A DNA stretch of 64,000 nucleotides from assembly GCF_900111175.1 (NCBI RefSeq), contig NZ_FOGI01000001.1:606194-670193 (forward strand), given 5' to 3'. The DNA comes from Actinokineospora terrae (GTDB lineage: Bacteria; Actinomycetota; Actinomycetes; Mycobacteriales; Pseudonocardiaceae). Below the pieces are notes generated by a model. That model did not search any database and was not told the origin of the DNA. It saw nothing but the letters and a program-made list of their open reading frames with translations. Positions within the stretch are counted from its first letter, which is position 1. Each line of letters begins with the position of its first letter. Below, piece after piece: positions 7,610 through 15,517 of the stretch. A program made the position numbers and the translations under genes.

Positions 7610-8422
7610 CTACCGCGCGATGGGCGGGAGCGGGTCTCCCGTCTCCAAGAGGGTCTTGAGGCTGGAGACGATCTCCGGCCACCCGTGGCTGACCCCCGCC
7701 ACGAGCTCGCTGCCCGGCTCGAACCCGTCGTGGGTGACCGTCAGCCGCACCCGCCCCTGCAGCGGCTCGATGTCGAAGGTGACCTTGGACCGGCGCTGCG
7801 CGGCCAGCACCGCGATCTCGGCCGGGTCGAACCCGTGCGAGTCGCGCCACTCGTCGCTGAGCGTGTGCCAGGTGTAGGACAGCCGCCGCGGCGGGTCGGC
7901 GAGCAGCACGACCTGCTCGGGGTCGGTGATGGTGACCCCGTTCTCCTTCCACGTCATCGGCGCCCCGGTCACCCACTCGCTGGTCAGCTCCACGCCCCAG
8001 TACCTGCTGGTGAACGCGGGTTCGGTCAGCGCCTGCCAGAGCCGTTCCGGCGTCGTGTCGATGTAGGAGGTGTAGACGAACTCGGTCGGCCCCTCGGGGG
8101 TGCTCATCGGGTGCTCCAGTGCTCGTTTCAGGTCGGCGAGCGCGCGCACCCGCCCCCGGTCGTACTGCCTGATCCAGCGGTCGGCGATGGCGTTGACCGG
8201 CTCGGCGTTGAGGTGGTGCAGCTTCTCCCGGCCCCGCCACGCGGTGCTGACCAGGTTCGCCGCCTCGAGCACGGCCAGGTGCTTGCTCACCGCCTGCCTG
8301 CTCATCGCCAGGCCCGCGCACAGCTCGCGCAGGCTCAACCCGTCGTGCTCGTTGAGCCGGTCGAGCAGGTCGCGGCGGCTGGGGTCGGCCAGCGCCCGGA
8401 AGACCTGGTCGCTGGGGTCCAC
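7610..8422 (-). CDS. ArsR-family HTH fused to SRPBCC (AHSA1) domain
   Basis: 270 residues. Residues ~1-105 are a winged-helix ArsR repressor (MDPSDQVFRALADPSRRDLL; recognition helix MSRQAVSKHLAVLE); no metal-binding Cys box is seen. Residues ~112-265 are a START/SRPBCC ligand-binding fold (VYTSYIDTTPERLWQALTEP; GWPEIVSSLKTLLETG). Fusions of this kind are usually small-molecule-responsive repressors. The 5' region carries a promoter and repeated GGCAACC/GGTTGCC sites (8436-8490), so autorepression is likely. The ligand is unknown. Confidence 0.88.
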   Translation of the reverse strand: MDPSDQVFRALADPSRRDLLDRLNEHDGLSLRELCAGLAMSRQAVSKHLAVLEAANLVSTAWRGREKLHHLNAEPVNAIADRWIRQYDRGRVRALADLKRALEHPMSTPEGPTEFVYTSYIDTTPERLWQALTEPAFTSRYWGVELTSEWVTGAPMTWKENGVTITDPEQVVLLADPPRRLSYTWHTLSDEWRDSHGFDPAEIAVLAAQRRSKVTFDIEPLQGRVRLTVTHDGFEPGSELVAGVSHGWPEIVSSLKTLLETGDPLPPIAR

Positions 8423-8435
8423 GGCCGCTCCTCAG

Positions 8436-8490
8436 ACAGGCAACCCGGTGGTTGCCCATCCAGCATAGGCAGCCGCGCGGTTGCCTGTAA
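8436..8490 (-). promoter_or_regulatory. promoter and operator cluster of the ArsR-SRPBCC gene
   Basis: On the minus strand a -35 TTACAG (8485-8490) and a -10 TATGCT (8462-8467) are separated by exactly 17 bases. ACAGGCAACC (8436-8445), GGTTGCC (8450-8456) and GGTTGCCTGT (8479-8488) are copies of one half-site in both orientations. One overlaps the -35 and two cover the start-site region, a layout expected for repression. Confidence 0.65.
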
Positions 8491-8539
8491 AGCGGGTGGC
8501 CCAGCCCGGGTTCGGACTGGGCCACCCGCGGTACTGGGA

Positions 8540-9154
8540 CTAGCCGACCTTCACGACCACGTCGTCGACGTAGTACGTGCGGGTCGCGGGCCAGGCCGCC
8601 GCGATGCCGACGGCCACGTTGAGCTCGGACTGCGAGAGCGTGTTCACCGTCGTGGTGAAGGTGTACTTCGCCCACGTGTTCGCGGTGTGCGTGATGCTCT
8701 GGTACTGCCAGCCCGCGCTGGGCGAGCCGGAGTCGCTGTGCGGGTTGACGGTCCCCGCGTAGGCCGCGGCGTTCCACGCGTTGGCGGAACCGCCGGAGGA
8801 CGAGCGCACGTAGAAGCTGATCTCGACCGGCAGCGCCGACGACTGCTGCGGGTTCAGGTAGTACCACTGGATCCACGGCTTGCCCGCGGAGTTGAACGAG
8901 CGGATCCGGAACCGGGCCGCGGTGGACCCGCTGCGCACCACGGTGCCGTTCTTGTCCACCCAGTAGCCGGACGTGTCGCCGTCGTCGTGCTGGACGATGT
9001 CGTCGAGGTTGTCGAAGTCGTAGGTGTAGGTGACCGCCGCGGCCCTTGGGGGACTGGCGGTTCCGGCGGCCGCGGCGGCCGCGTCCCCGGCGAACAGCGC
9101 GGTGCCCGCGGTGACGACAGCGGCCGCGATCGCGGTGAGCTTCTTGGACAGCAT
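8540..9154 (-). CDS. secreted carbohydrate-binding-like beta-sandwich protein
   Basis: 204 residues from the ATG at 9154, which has GGGGGAA 4 bases upstream; an alternative GTG is at 9166. The signal peptide MLSKKLTAIAAAVVTAGTAL ends at an Ala-rich site. The mature part, starting near TYTYDFDNLDD, alternates aromatic beta-strands and ends TYYVDDVVVKVG, like the last strand of CBM/galactose-binding domains. It is paralogous to the gene just upstream (9167-9817), which ends YLHFDDVSVTIG. Both are presumably secreted glycan- or surface-binding proteins. No catalytic domain is attached. Confidence 0.7.
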   Translation of the reverse strand: MLSKKLTAIAAAVVTAGTALFAGDAAAAAAGTASPPRAAAVTYTYDFDNLDDIVQHDDGDTSGYWVDKNGTVVRSGSTAARFRIRSFNSAGKPWIQWYYLNPQQSSALPVEISFYVRSSSGGSANAWNAAAYAGTVNPHSDSGSPSAGWQYQSITHTANTWAKYTFTTTVNTLSQSELNVAVGIAAAWPATRTYYVDDVVVKVG

Positions 9155-9166
9155 CGTTTCCCCCAC

Positions 9167-9817
9167 TCAGCCGATGGTGACGGACACGTCGTCGAAGTGC
9201 AGGTAGTCCCTTGTGGTCTCGAAGTTCGCGTGCAGCGCGATGGCCACGTACACCGTGTTGCCGGAGGCGACGGTGTTGACGGTGGCGGACTTCGTGTACT
9301 GGTGCCAGCCGCCGTAGTACTGCTCCGGCGTGATGTCCCAGGTGCCCAGGTTGTCCCAGGGCGGGTTCGACGCGGTGGCGCCGAGGGTGTGGTCGGTGCC
9401 CTTGATGGACGCCGTGGTCAGCCAGTAGCCGGAGCCGGGGCCACCGGAGGCGGGCGACCAGCCCCAGTACGTCACCGTCACCGGCAGCGCGGTGCTCGCG
9501 GTGGTGGTGAACGCCTTCTCGATCCAGATGGTCCCGTTGTCCCAGGTGCCGTCGAGCTGGTAGTTCAGCGACTGGCTGCCGCCGTGCGCCCGCGCGGTGG
9601 TGTGGTCGATCCACCACCCCCTGGTGTTGCCACCGTCCTCCGGTGACCAGCCTTCCCAGTCGCCGCCTTCGAAACCGTAGGTGTAGGTCGTCGAGGTCAC
9701 CCCGGCCGGTGCGGCCAGGGGTGTGTTCGGCGCGGCGAGCGCGGGCGCGGCGATGCCGATCCCGGCCGCGAGACCGATGCCGACCACGAGCGCGGCGAGC
9801 CTGCCTTTCGGAGACAC
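9167..9817 (-). CDS. secreted carbohydrate-binding-like beta-sandwich protein (paralogue)
   Basis: 216 residues from the GTG at 9817, preceded by GGGAGGAC. Signal peptide: VSPKGRLAALVVGIGLAAGI to ALA. The body (TYTYGFEGGDWEGW, QYYGGWHQYTKSATV, YLHFDDVSVTIG) is Trp/Tyr-rich and matches the neighbour 8540-9154 in layout. That neighbour starts 12 bases after this stop, so the two form a bicistronic unit that probably arose by tandem duplication. The start further upstream at 9886 would put about 23 non-signal residues before the signal peptide, so I reject it. Confidence 0.7.
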   Translation of the reverse strand: MSPKGRLAALVVGIGLAAGIGIAAPALAAPNTPLAAPAGVTSTTYTYGFEGGDWEGWSPEDGGNTRGWWIDHTTARAHGGSQSLNYQLDGTWDNGTIWIEKAFTTTASTALPVTVTYWGWSPASGGPGSGYWLTTASIKGTDHTLGATASNPPWDNLGTWDITPEQYYGGWHQYTKSATVNTVASGNTVYVAIALHANFETTRDYLHFDDVSVTIG

Positions 9818-10160
9818 AGCTGTCCTCCCGAGTGTGAGCTGCTGCTTGTCGTGCGCGATATCGCCCCGCGCGGAAGCGACCGGCATTCAACGCGTGAAAT
9901 GCCGGTGGCGCGCGGGTTTCGGTAGGTTGATCTGCCCCAGAGTCCTTCCGAAACCCAAGCTAGCAGCACACTCCGACGCCGGTCAGCGCCGATCGGGTGC
10001 ATCCCATTCGATGGTAAAGGGCACGCGGACCCTTGTCGGTGCCCGCGCGCCCTTATTCTTCAATGGACTCTTTGTGGGTTGATCCCGCCGGTGAGAGACG
10101 GTGCCAGGTCGGGAACGATGCCGGGTGGGGACGAGGGGGCGGGTGGCGGGAGAGAGTGAC
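9818..10160. other. spacer, no gene seen
   Basis: 343 bases between the secreted-protein pair and the glycosyltransferase stop, all on the minus strand. It should carry the promoter of the pair and the end of the glycosyltransferase transcript. No convincing motif was found. Confidence 0.5.
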
Positions 10161-10976
10161 TCAGGTCCTGACCGCTGTTCTGCTCGATTGGTCGGTGCCC
10201 CAGCCGACCTGTCCGCCCCGGGTGCTGACCAGCACCCGGGCGAGCAGCGTCACAGCGACGAACACCGCGACGTCGACCAGGTAGGCCTGGCGGGTGCGCA
10301 CCAGCGTGACCATCGTCGCCAGGCCGGAGCCCGCCGCGCTGCTCTGCTGGATGTGCGCGTTGCCGCGGTGCACCCGCTGGCGCCTGCGGACCAGGCTGCG
10401 CAGGTCCCTCGGCGCGGTCACCGTGACCACCGCGCTCGACACGACCGCCCGGTCCGGCACCGTGCTCGACACGTGCCCGTCGTCGCTGATGAGCTCCGGC
10501 GGCAGCGGGAACAGCCGCTCGTGCGCGTCGCGGGTCAGCACGTAGACGCCCCGCCCGGAGGCCGCTCGGTGCACCGACGGCAGCCGCTGCCACACCGCGT
10601 AGTACCGGCGCACCGCCCACGACGCCCCGGTCAGGTCGAGCCGCGCCGCGGGCATCGCCGCCGCGACGCCCGGCTCCCTGGTGGCCGCGGCGAGTGCGTC
10701 CAGGTCAGCGCCCCGCAGTTCTATATCGGCGTCCAGGTACGCTCGCGGGAAATCGACACACAGCGCGTCGCCCGCATTCAACGCGGCCGCTTTTCCGGGT
10801 TCGGGGACCTCGACCACCAACGGCGCGCTGGGATGGGCGCGCGCGAGTTCGGCGGTCCGGTCGGCACATCCGTTCGCGACCACGACGACGCGGTTCACCT
10901 CGACCGACTCGGCGAGTCTGTCGAGGCACGCGATGATGCCGAACTCCTCGTTGTGCGCGGGCACAACGACATCCAT
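10161..10976 (-). CDS. glycosyltransferase family 2 (GT-A fold)
   Basis: 271 residues from the ATG at 10976 (MDVVVPAHNEE), with GAGGGGG 5 bases upstream. The nucleotide-sugar fold opens VVVPAHNEEFGIIACLDRL, VVANGCADRTAELA and EPGKAAALNAGDAL. The metal-binding DxD is Asp-Ala-Asp in YLDADIEL, and LISDDGHV is a second acidic block. One C-terminal hydrophobic segment (~YLVDVAVFVAVTLLARVLV) suggests membrane association. It likely makes an exopolysaccharide or modifies a surface glycan; acceptor and donor cannot be told. Confidence 0.82.
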   Translation of the reverse strand: MDVVVPAHNEEFGIIACLDRLAESVEVNRVVVVANGCADRTAELARAHPSAPLVVEVPEPGKAAALNAGDALCVDFPRAYLDADIELRGADLDALAAATREPGVAAAMPAARLDLTGASWAVRRYYAVWQRLPSVHRAASGRGVYVLTRDAHERLFPLPPELISDDGHVSSTVPDRAVVSSAVVTVTAPRDLRSLVRRRQRVHRGNAHIQQSSAAGSGLATMVTLVRTRQAYLVDVAVFVAVTLLARVLVSTRGGQVGWGTDQSSRTAVRT

Positions 10977-11353
10977 GTCTTTCCCCCTCGGCCATCCCCC
11001 GATGATCACGACAACACCTACGGAGTCGCGGTGAACCGGTTGCCGTTACTGGATTTTCCGGTTGCCGACCGAGGCTGCCGATCCCGCCTGGCGGAAGGCG
11101 TTGGGCCGTTCGTGGAGAATGGCCACCCGACATTTCGGTCATCAAAGTACGAACTGGCCGGTGGTGTTCACCGAATGTGCAGGCAGCGGTCTTGACACTG
11201 CTCTAGCCGGGTCCGGGAGCTCGCGGACCGGTTACCCACGGTTGGCTCGACGTTCTCTTTGTCGCGCACCGGAAGTCCGGGTGTGACATTGGCGACTGCG
11301 GCCGCCGACCGGTCTATTCCGGACAGTAGGAAACGGACGGAGACACCGTACGG
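10977..11353. other. spacer, no gene seen
   Basis: 377 bases upstream of the glycosyltransferase and downstream of the DUF11-type gene. A TTGACA-like hexamer near 11192 has no matching -10 at normal spacing. Nothing else could be supported. Confidence 0.45.
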
Positions 11354-11887
11354 TCAGTCGTTTTCCTCGCGCGCGGACTGCCGCCTGCGGGCGAACAGCG
11401 CGACCCCGGCCGCGGCCAGCAGCCCGGCGGCGACGTACCAGCGGTTGCGGGTCACCCACGAGTCGGCCGCTGCGGCGACCACCCGCGCCGAGTGCGACGC
11501 GCAGACCAGCGGCGGCCCGTCCTGCACGGTGCGCGCGCAGGCGATGGTGGCGACCCTGGCCCGCTCGTCGCCGACCACGGTCATGGTCGAGCGGAACACC
11601 GCCTCGCCCCCGGCGGCGAGGTCGACCGACCACTCGACGGCGGCCGCGTCCGCGGTGCCGATCGGCTCGGCGGTGTCGAAGCGCAGCCCGGACGGCACGC
11701 TCTGGGTGAGCGCGAGGCCGTCGACCGCGGCGGTGCCCAGGTTGCGCAGGACGACGGTGTAGGTGAGCCGCTCCCCGGTGATCGCCGCCGCGGTGTTGTC
11801 CACCGAGATGCTCAACCGCGGCTGCCCCTCGGCGGGGGCGGGGAGCGCGGCCAGCAGAACGGCGGACAGTACTGCGGTCGCGATCAC
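11354..11887 (-). CDS. DUF11/CARDB-type extracytoplasmic protein with C-terminal membrane anchor
   Basis: 177 residues; GTG start at 11887 with GAGGAG upstream. Signal peptide to about residue 22 (LAALPAPAEG). Residues ~25-110 are a DUF11-like Ig domain (LSISVDNTAAAITGERLTYT, VVLRNLGTAAVDGLALTQSV). RNRWYVAAGLLAAAGVALFA followed by RRRQSAREEND is a single C-terminal membrane anchor with a basic tail, giving an outside-facing wall-spanning protein. No LPxTG motif. Function unknown; DUF11 repeats are common in actinobacterial surface proteins. Confidence 0.75.
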   Translation of the reverse strand: MIATAVLSAVLLAALPAPAEGQPRLSISVDNTAAAITGERLTYTVVLRNLGTAAVDGLALTQSVPSGLRFDTAEPIGTADAAAVEWSVDLAAGGEAVFRSTMTVVGDERARVATIACARTVQDGPPLVCASHSARVVAAAADSWVTRNRWYVAAGLLAAAGVALFARRRQSAREEND

Positions 11888-12034
11888 GGCGGCTCCTCGG
11901 CTGGATTTCCCACGCGTGCCTGCGGCATTGCCGCGGCATTCCCACGCGGTGCGGACCCACCCTACGGATGACCGGGGAAATCGCCCTTTCCTGCCACCCG
12001 ATCGTGTGGCGAACTGCCGGTGGGAATGCGCGCC

Positions 12035-12071
12035 TTGACGCTAACCCGTAGTGGGGTTATATATGGGGGTA
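12035..12071 (+). promoter_or_regulatory. promoter with inverted repeat; probable leaderless start
   Basis: TTGACG (12035-12040) and TATATA (12058-12063) are separated by 17 bases, which puts the transcript start at the ATG at 12071. Between them TAACCC-6 nt-GGGTTA (12042-12047, 12054-12059) is a perfect inverted repeat, a good operator for the ribbon-helix-helix protein encoded here. Confidence 0.6.
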
Positions 12072-12760
12072 TGCCCAAGGTGAATGTGTACCTGCCGGAC
12101 GACCTGGCCGATGCCGTCCGCGAGTCCGGCCTGCCGCTCTCGGCGATCTGCCAACGCGCGCTGGAACTGTCGGTCCGCCGGGTCACCGCCATCCGGTCCG
12201 CCACCCTCGACGACCTCGACGCCCTCACCCAGTTCACCGACCGCGCCAAGACCGCCATCCGCCTGGCCATCGCCCGCGCCCGCGCCGACGGCGTCCCCGA
12301 GGTCGGCGCCGAGCACCTCCTGCACGGCATCCTCACCGAGGGCGCCAACCTCGCCCTCCACATCCTCCGCCTCGCGGGCGCCGACCCGGCCGCCCTCAGC
12401 CCCGCACTGTCCACAGGCGACACCCCGGCGGACCGCTTCGGCCCCACCGCCGCCACCGCCCTGGAAATGGCCGTCACCGAGTCGCTGACCCACGGCCACA
12501 ACTACGTCGGCTGCGAACACCTACTCCTCGGCATTCTCGCCGACCCCACCACCCTTGCCGCCCAAACCCTCCACACCCACGGCATCACCCCCAAACCCAC
12601 CCGCGCCGCGGTCTTGGCCGCCCTCGCGGGCTACACCCACCTCCGCGCCACAACCCCAGACCCCACAACAGCGTTAACGGCCGCCCTCCGCACCGAACTA
12701 ACCCCCATCCTCACCCGCCTCACCACCCTCGAACACCACACCGGCCTAACCACCCCCTGA
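12071..12760 (+). CDS. ribbon-helix-helix / Clp N-domain fusion protein
   Basis: 229 residues from the ATG at 12071. Residues 1-35 (MPKVNVYLPDDLADAVRESG) look like a CopG-type ribbon-helix-helix DNA-binding arm. Residues ~55-190 hold a Clp N (ClpC/ClpA N-terminal) double repeat: VGAEHLLHGILTEG and, about 70 residues later, VGCEHLLLGILADP. The C-terminus is a short helix (ALTAALRTELTPILTRLTTL). No ATPase domain is present, so it is not an unfoldase. Clp N domains bind arginine-phosphorylated or other adaptor clients; joined to a DNA-binding arm they suggest a regulator that senses proteostasis (inference). Confidence 0.75.
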   Translation: MPKVNVYLPDDLADAVRESGLPLSAICQRALELSVRRVTAIRSATLDDLDALTQFTDRAKTAIRLAIARARADGVPEVGAEHLLHGILTEGANLALHILRLAGADPAALSPALSTGDTPADRFGPTAATALEMAVTESLTHGHNYVGCEHLLLGILADPTTLAAQTLHTHGITPKPTRAAVLAALAGYTHLRATTPDPTTALTAALRTELTPILTRLTTLEHHTGLTTP

Positions 12761-12804
12761 CCTCCCCGGCACCACCCCACTGCGGCGCGCTCGAGTCCTC
12801 TCGC

Positions 12805-12960
12805 CCCACCAGAGCGGCTCGCGGTGCCCCGCGCTCCCGCAAGGATGGCTCGTGCTGGCCCCTTCGCTCTCCCACCAGAGCGGCTCGCGGTGCCCCCCGC
12901 TCCCCTCTGAGGGTGGCTCGTGCTGCCCCTTGGCTCCGTCAGGGCGGCTCACTGCATCCC
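12805..12960. repeat. ~65-bp direct repeat, about 2.5 copies
   Basis: AGAGCGGCTCGCGGTGCCCC recurs at 12811 and 12877 (66 bases apart), with a partial third copy at 12941. The following GGTGGCTCGTGCTG-type stretch recurs at about 12844 and 12911. Confidence 0.65.
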
Positions 12961-13430
12961 CGCCGTCCTCGCACCGGCCGTCAAGCCTGTCTTCACACCC
13001 CTCGCGGCGCCCTCACACCGGCCCTCGCGCCCGTCTGCACACTCACCCTCGCGGACGCCCCCGCGCCAAGCCGTCACGCCTGTCGTCCCACCCGCCCTCG
13101 TGACGTCCTCACACCGGCCCTCGCGCCGTCGTCCCACCCGCCCTCGCGGCGTGTCCTCACACCGGCCTCCACGCCCGCCCTCGCGCCTGCCTTCACCTCT
13201 ATCCCCGCAGCGTCCCCGCGCCGGCCCTCACACCCGTCTTCACGCCCGCCCTCGCACCGCCTACATGCGCCTGCACTCGCTGCATCCCGCATCGGCCCAC
13301 ACGTCCGCCCTCGCAGCATCCCCGTGCCAGCCATCGCGCCTGTCTTCACACCAACCTCGTGGCGTGTCCGCACACCGGCCTCACGCCCGCCCTCGTGGCG
13401 TCCTCGCGCTAGCCCGTGGGCCCCTCACTC
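12960..13430. repeat. degenerate ~47-bp minisatellite
   Basis: Successive units begin CCCTCG(C/T)GGCG and continue TCCTCACACCGGCCCTCGCG, then CC(T/C)GTCTTCACACCCG. About nine units are recognisable, mostly 45-50 bases long with some insertions. Conservation is too low to code for a protein repeat in one frame. Confidence 0.6.
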
Positions 13431-13695
13431 TGTCCAGCCCCCACGGCCTGCGGCCCACGCCGGGTTCGACATGGACCAGTCCGTCCAGCGCACCCCACCG
13501 CCTACTGCAACCCCCACCGCCTACCGCCACCCGCGCCGCCTACCGCAGCTTCCCCTCTTACCGCCGCCCCCACCTCTAGCAGGCTCTCGCGCGCGCGGTC
13601 CCGACCCTGCCCAGCCCCCACCCACTCCGGGGGGCGTCCCTGTGCCAGTCTATCGGTACCCCCCGACACGCGATCGTGAAACCACCCCGCCCAAG

Positions 13696-13711
13696 ATCCA
13701 CATGTGGATAA
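13696..13711. promoter_or_regulatory. 14-bp palindrome containing a perfect DnaA-box sequence
   Basis: ATCCACATGTGGAT (13696-13709) is a perfect palindrome. Its right half continues to TGTGGATAA (13703-13711), the complement of the TTATCCACA consensus. It is preceded by CGCCCAAGATC, the same left end as the intergenic element at 24630 and 25376. Binding is unproven; no dnaA/dnaN genes are near, so it is not oriC. Confidence 0.4.
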
Positions 13712-13862
13712 CTTCTGTCCCTGAACCGGGTGAACTCCAGCGTCCCAAAGTAGCCCCGGGGGAAGCCGTGCCGCGCCGAGAAGCCACAGGTCAGCGGCGT
13801 CGCGAGGGAGCCGGGAGGCGATTGGCCAGCTACCCGTCAGTGGCGCAAGCGGGACAAAGGGG

Positions 13863-14984
13863 TCAGCCGGACAGCGGGGTGATGACCGTCAGGTCCAGGC
13901 CGGTGGCTCGGGCCAGGAATCCGCCCGCGCGGGGCGGCCCGAGGGGGGCCGCTGACCAGGGGCCGCGGTCGCCTGAGGTCAGCAAGGACAGTGTGGCCTG
14001 TTGGGCTCGGTCGGGGGTCAGCGCGGAGATCGCGGACAGGGCGGCGGCCAGGTGGACGCCGTCGTAGCAGGCTTCGGCGTAGGCGTCGAGGACGGGGGCG
14101 GTGCCGCCGAAGAGGGCGCGGTGGCGTTCGGTGAGGGACATGCGGCGGTCGTCGCCCTGGCCCGCGAAGGAGCGCATCGCGGCGTACAGCTCGCCGGTGT
14201 CGTCGCCGCCCGCCGCGAGCAGGCCGTTCTCCTCAAGGGAGCCGGAGAGCCGGACCACCCGCGAGGCGAGCGGCGACCCGGCGAAAACCCGGTTGAACTG
14301 GGCCAGGTCGCGCCCGACGAGGCTGAGCAAGATCGCGTCGACCCGCACCCGCGCCAACCCGGCCACGATGGCTTCCGCGTCGATCCCACTACCGGGGAAC
14401 GGCACCAGCCGCTCCGCCACGACCTCCGCCCCCAACGCGCGCACGATCCCGCCCGCCGCCCGGTGCACCGCCCGCGGCCAGATGTAGTCGCTCCCCACCA
14501 GCGCCCACCGCCGAGCCCCGCGCCGCGCGACCAACCACCGCACGGCAGGCGCCAACTGCTGCGTCGGGCTGTCCCCGAGCAGCACGACCCCGGCCCGCCG
14601 GTGACCTCCCTCGTGCGGGGGAGTGAAGATGTACGGCACCCGTCCACCCAGCGCGACCTCCAGCGCCCGGTGCACGTCACTGGTGTGGAACCCGACGAAC
14701 GCGTCGACCAACCCGGCCAGCGAGATCGCGTCCGCCGCCACCACCTCCGGCGCCTGACCCGCGTCGACCAGCACCAACTGCACCTGACGGCCGACGACAC
14801 CGCCCGCCGTGTTCAGCTCGGTGGCCGCGAGCGCCGAGGCCATCAACCCGGACGGCCCGGTCAGCCCGAGCGCCCCGGACAGCGGTAGCAGCAGGCCCAG
14901 CCGCAGCGCCGCCGGGTCCGGTCCGGTGAGCGCGACCTCCACCCGGTCCCGCACGACCGCGCGCACGACCGAGGTGGAGTCCAT
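13863..14984 (-). CDS. AmiC-like ligand-binding protein (periplasmic-binding-protein type 1 fold), no signal peptide
   Basis: 373 residues of the Peripla_BP_5/6 family. The body starts LRLGLLLPLSGALGLTGPSG and continues with VVGRQVQLVLVDAGQAPEVV, YIFTPPHEGG, WALVGSDYIWPRA and LDAYAEACYDGVHLAAAL, a profile seen in AmiC/UrtA-type amide or urea binders. It lacks a signal peptide or lipobox, so it is likely a cytoplasmic sensor such as AmiC rather than a transporter subunit. It is divergent from a MarR gene 47 bases away, with an acetamidase/permease operon 2 kb further on, which fits an amide-sensing role (inference). Confidence 0.72.
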   Translation of the reverse strand: MDSTSVVRAVVRDRVEVALTGPDPAALRLGLLLPLSGALGLTGPSGLMASALAATELNTAGGVVGRQVQLVLVDAGQAPEVVAADAISLAGLVDAFVGFHTSDVHRALEVALGGRVPYIFTPPHEGGHRRAGVVLLGDSPTQQLAPAVRWLVARRGARRWALVGSDYIWPRAVHRAAGGIVRALGAEVVAERLVPFPGSGIDAEAIVAGLARVRVDAILLSLVGRDLAQFNRVFAGSPLASRVVRLSGSLEENGLLAAGGDDTGELYAAMRSFAGQGDDRRMSLTERHRALFGGTAPVLDAYAEACYDGVHLAAALSAISALTPDRAQQATLSLLTSGDRGPWSAAPLGPPRAGGFLARATGLDLTVITPLSG

Positions 14985-15031
14985 GACCGGACAGTATGCT
15001 CGCCGGGAGGTCTTACGGCGAAGGGCGCGTC

Positions 15032-15460
15032 ATGGCTGGTCAGCGCGGCACGCAGGTGCCCGACCTGGTCGATCTGCTGACCAGGGCGCAACGCGCGCTC
15101 GCCCGCGACCTGGGCGCCGTCCTGGAGGAGGAGTCGACCACCGTCGACCAGTGGCGGGTGCTGCGCGCCCTCGCCGCCGCCCCGGACGGCCGCTCCATGG
15201 GCGAACTCGCGGTCACCGTCGAGATCCCCCACCCCACCCTGACCCGCCTCGTCGACGCCCTGGTCGACTCCGCGTACCTGTACCGCACCCAGTCCCCCGA
15301 AGACCGCCGCCGCGTCTCGGTCCACATCTCCGAACTCGGCCGCACCAAACTCGACCGCCTCGAAGCCCTCGCGACAGCTCACGAGAAGAGCCTGGTCGAC
15401 CGCCTCAGCGAGGACACGGTCACGGCGCTGTCGGCACTCTTGCGGGACCTACGCCTGTAG
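15032..15460 (+). CDS. MarR-family transcriptional regulator
   Basis: 142 residues from the ATG at 15032, with GAAGGG 6 bases upstream; an upstream ATG at 14996 has no ribosome site. The winged helix runs TVDQWRVLRALAAAPDGRSM, then VEIPHPTLTRLVDALVDSAY and the wing RTQSPEDRRRVSVHIS. It is divergent from the AmiC-like gene with only 47 bases between them, so it probably controls both. The ligand is unknown. Confidence 0.88.
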   Translation: MAGQRGTQVPDLVDLLTRAQRALARDLGAVLEEESTTVDQWRVLRALAAAPDGRSMGELAVTVEIPHPTLTRLVDALVDSAYLYRTQSPEDRRRVSVHISELGRTKLDRLEALATAHEKSLVDRLSEDTVTALSALLRDLRL

Positions 15461-15483
15461 ATCGGGGATTTGGGGAGAAACTC

Positions 15484-15508
15484 GTCCCCTGGTTTATCCA
15501 CAGGGGAC
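15484..15508. terminator. hairpin after the MarR gene, loop contains a DnaA-box sequence
   Basis: GTCCCCTG (15484-15491) pairs with CAGGGGAC (15501-15508) around a 9-base loop. TTATCCACA (15494-15502), the DnaA-box consensus, spans loop and stem. It lies between the MarR gene and a convergent small gene, so a bidirectional terminator is the simplest reading. Confidence 0.45.
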
Positions 15509-15517
15509 GGTGCGCAC

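Larger units (their letters stand above)
12761..13862. other. 1.1-kb gene-free, C-rich repeat region
   Basis: No codon-like reading frame with a recognisable protein on either strand. It consists of a ~65-bp repeat (2.5 copies), a degenerate ~47-bp tandem repeat, and a face-to-face pair of DnaA-box-like sites at 13696-13711. The plus strand is strongly C-rich and the minus strand G-rich. Confidence 0.65.

Noticed and set aside
12913..14067. 384-codon plus-strand open frame over the repeat region
   Set aside because: Pro/Arg/Ser/Thr-rich translation of the minisatellite with no domain, running antisense into the AmiC-like gene.
13696..15502. Chromosomal origin because of DnaA-box sequences
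   Set aside because: Only two exact boxes 1.8 kb apart, and no dnaA, dnaN, rpmH or parAB nearby.
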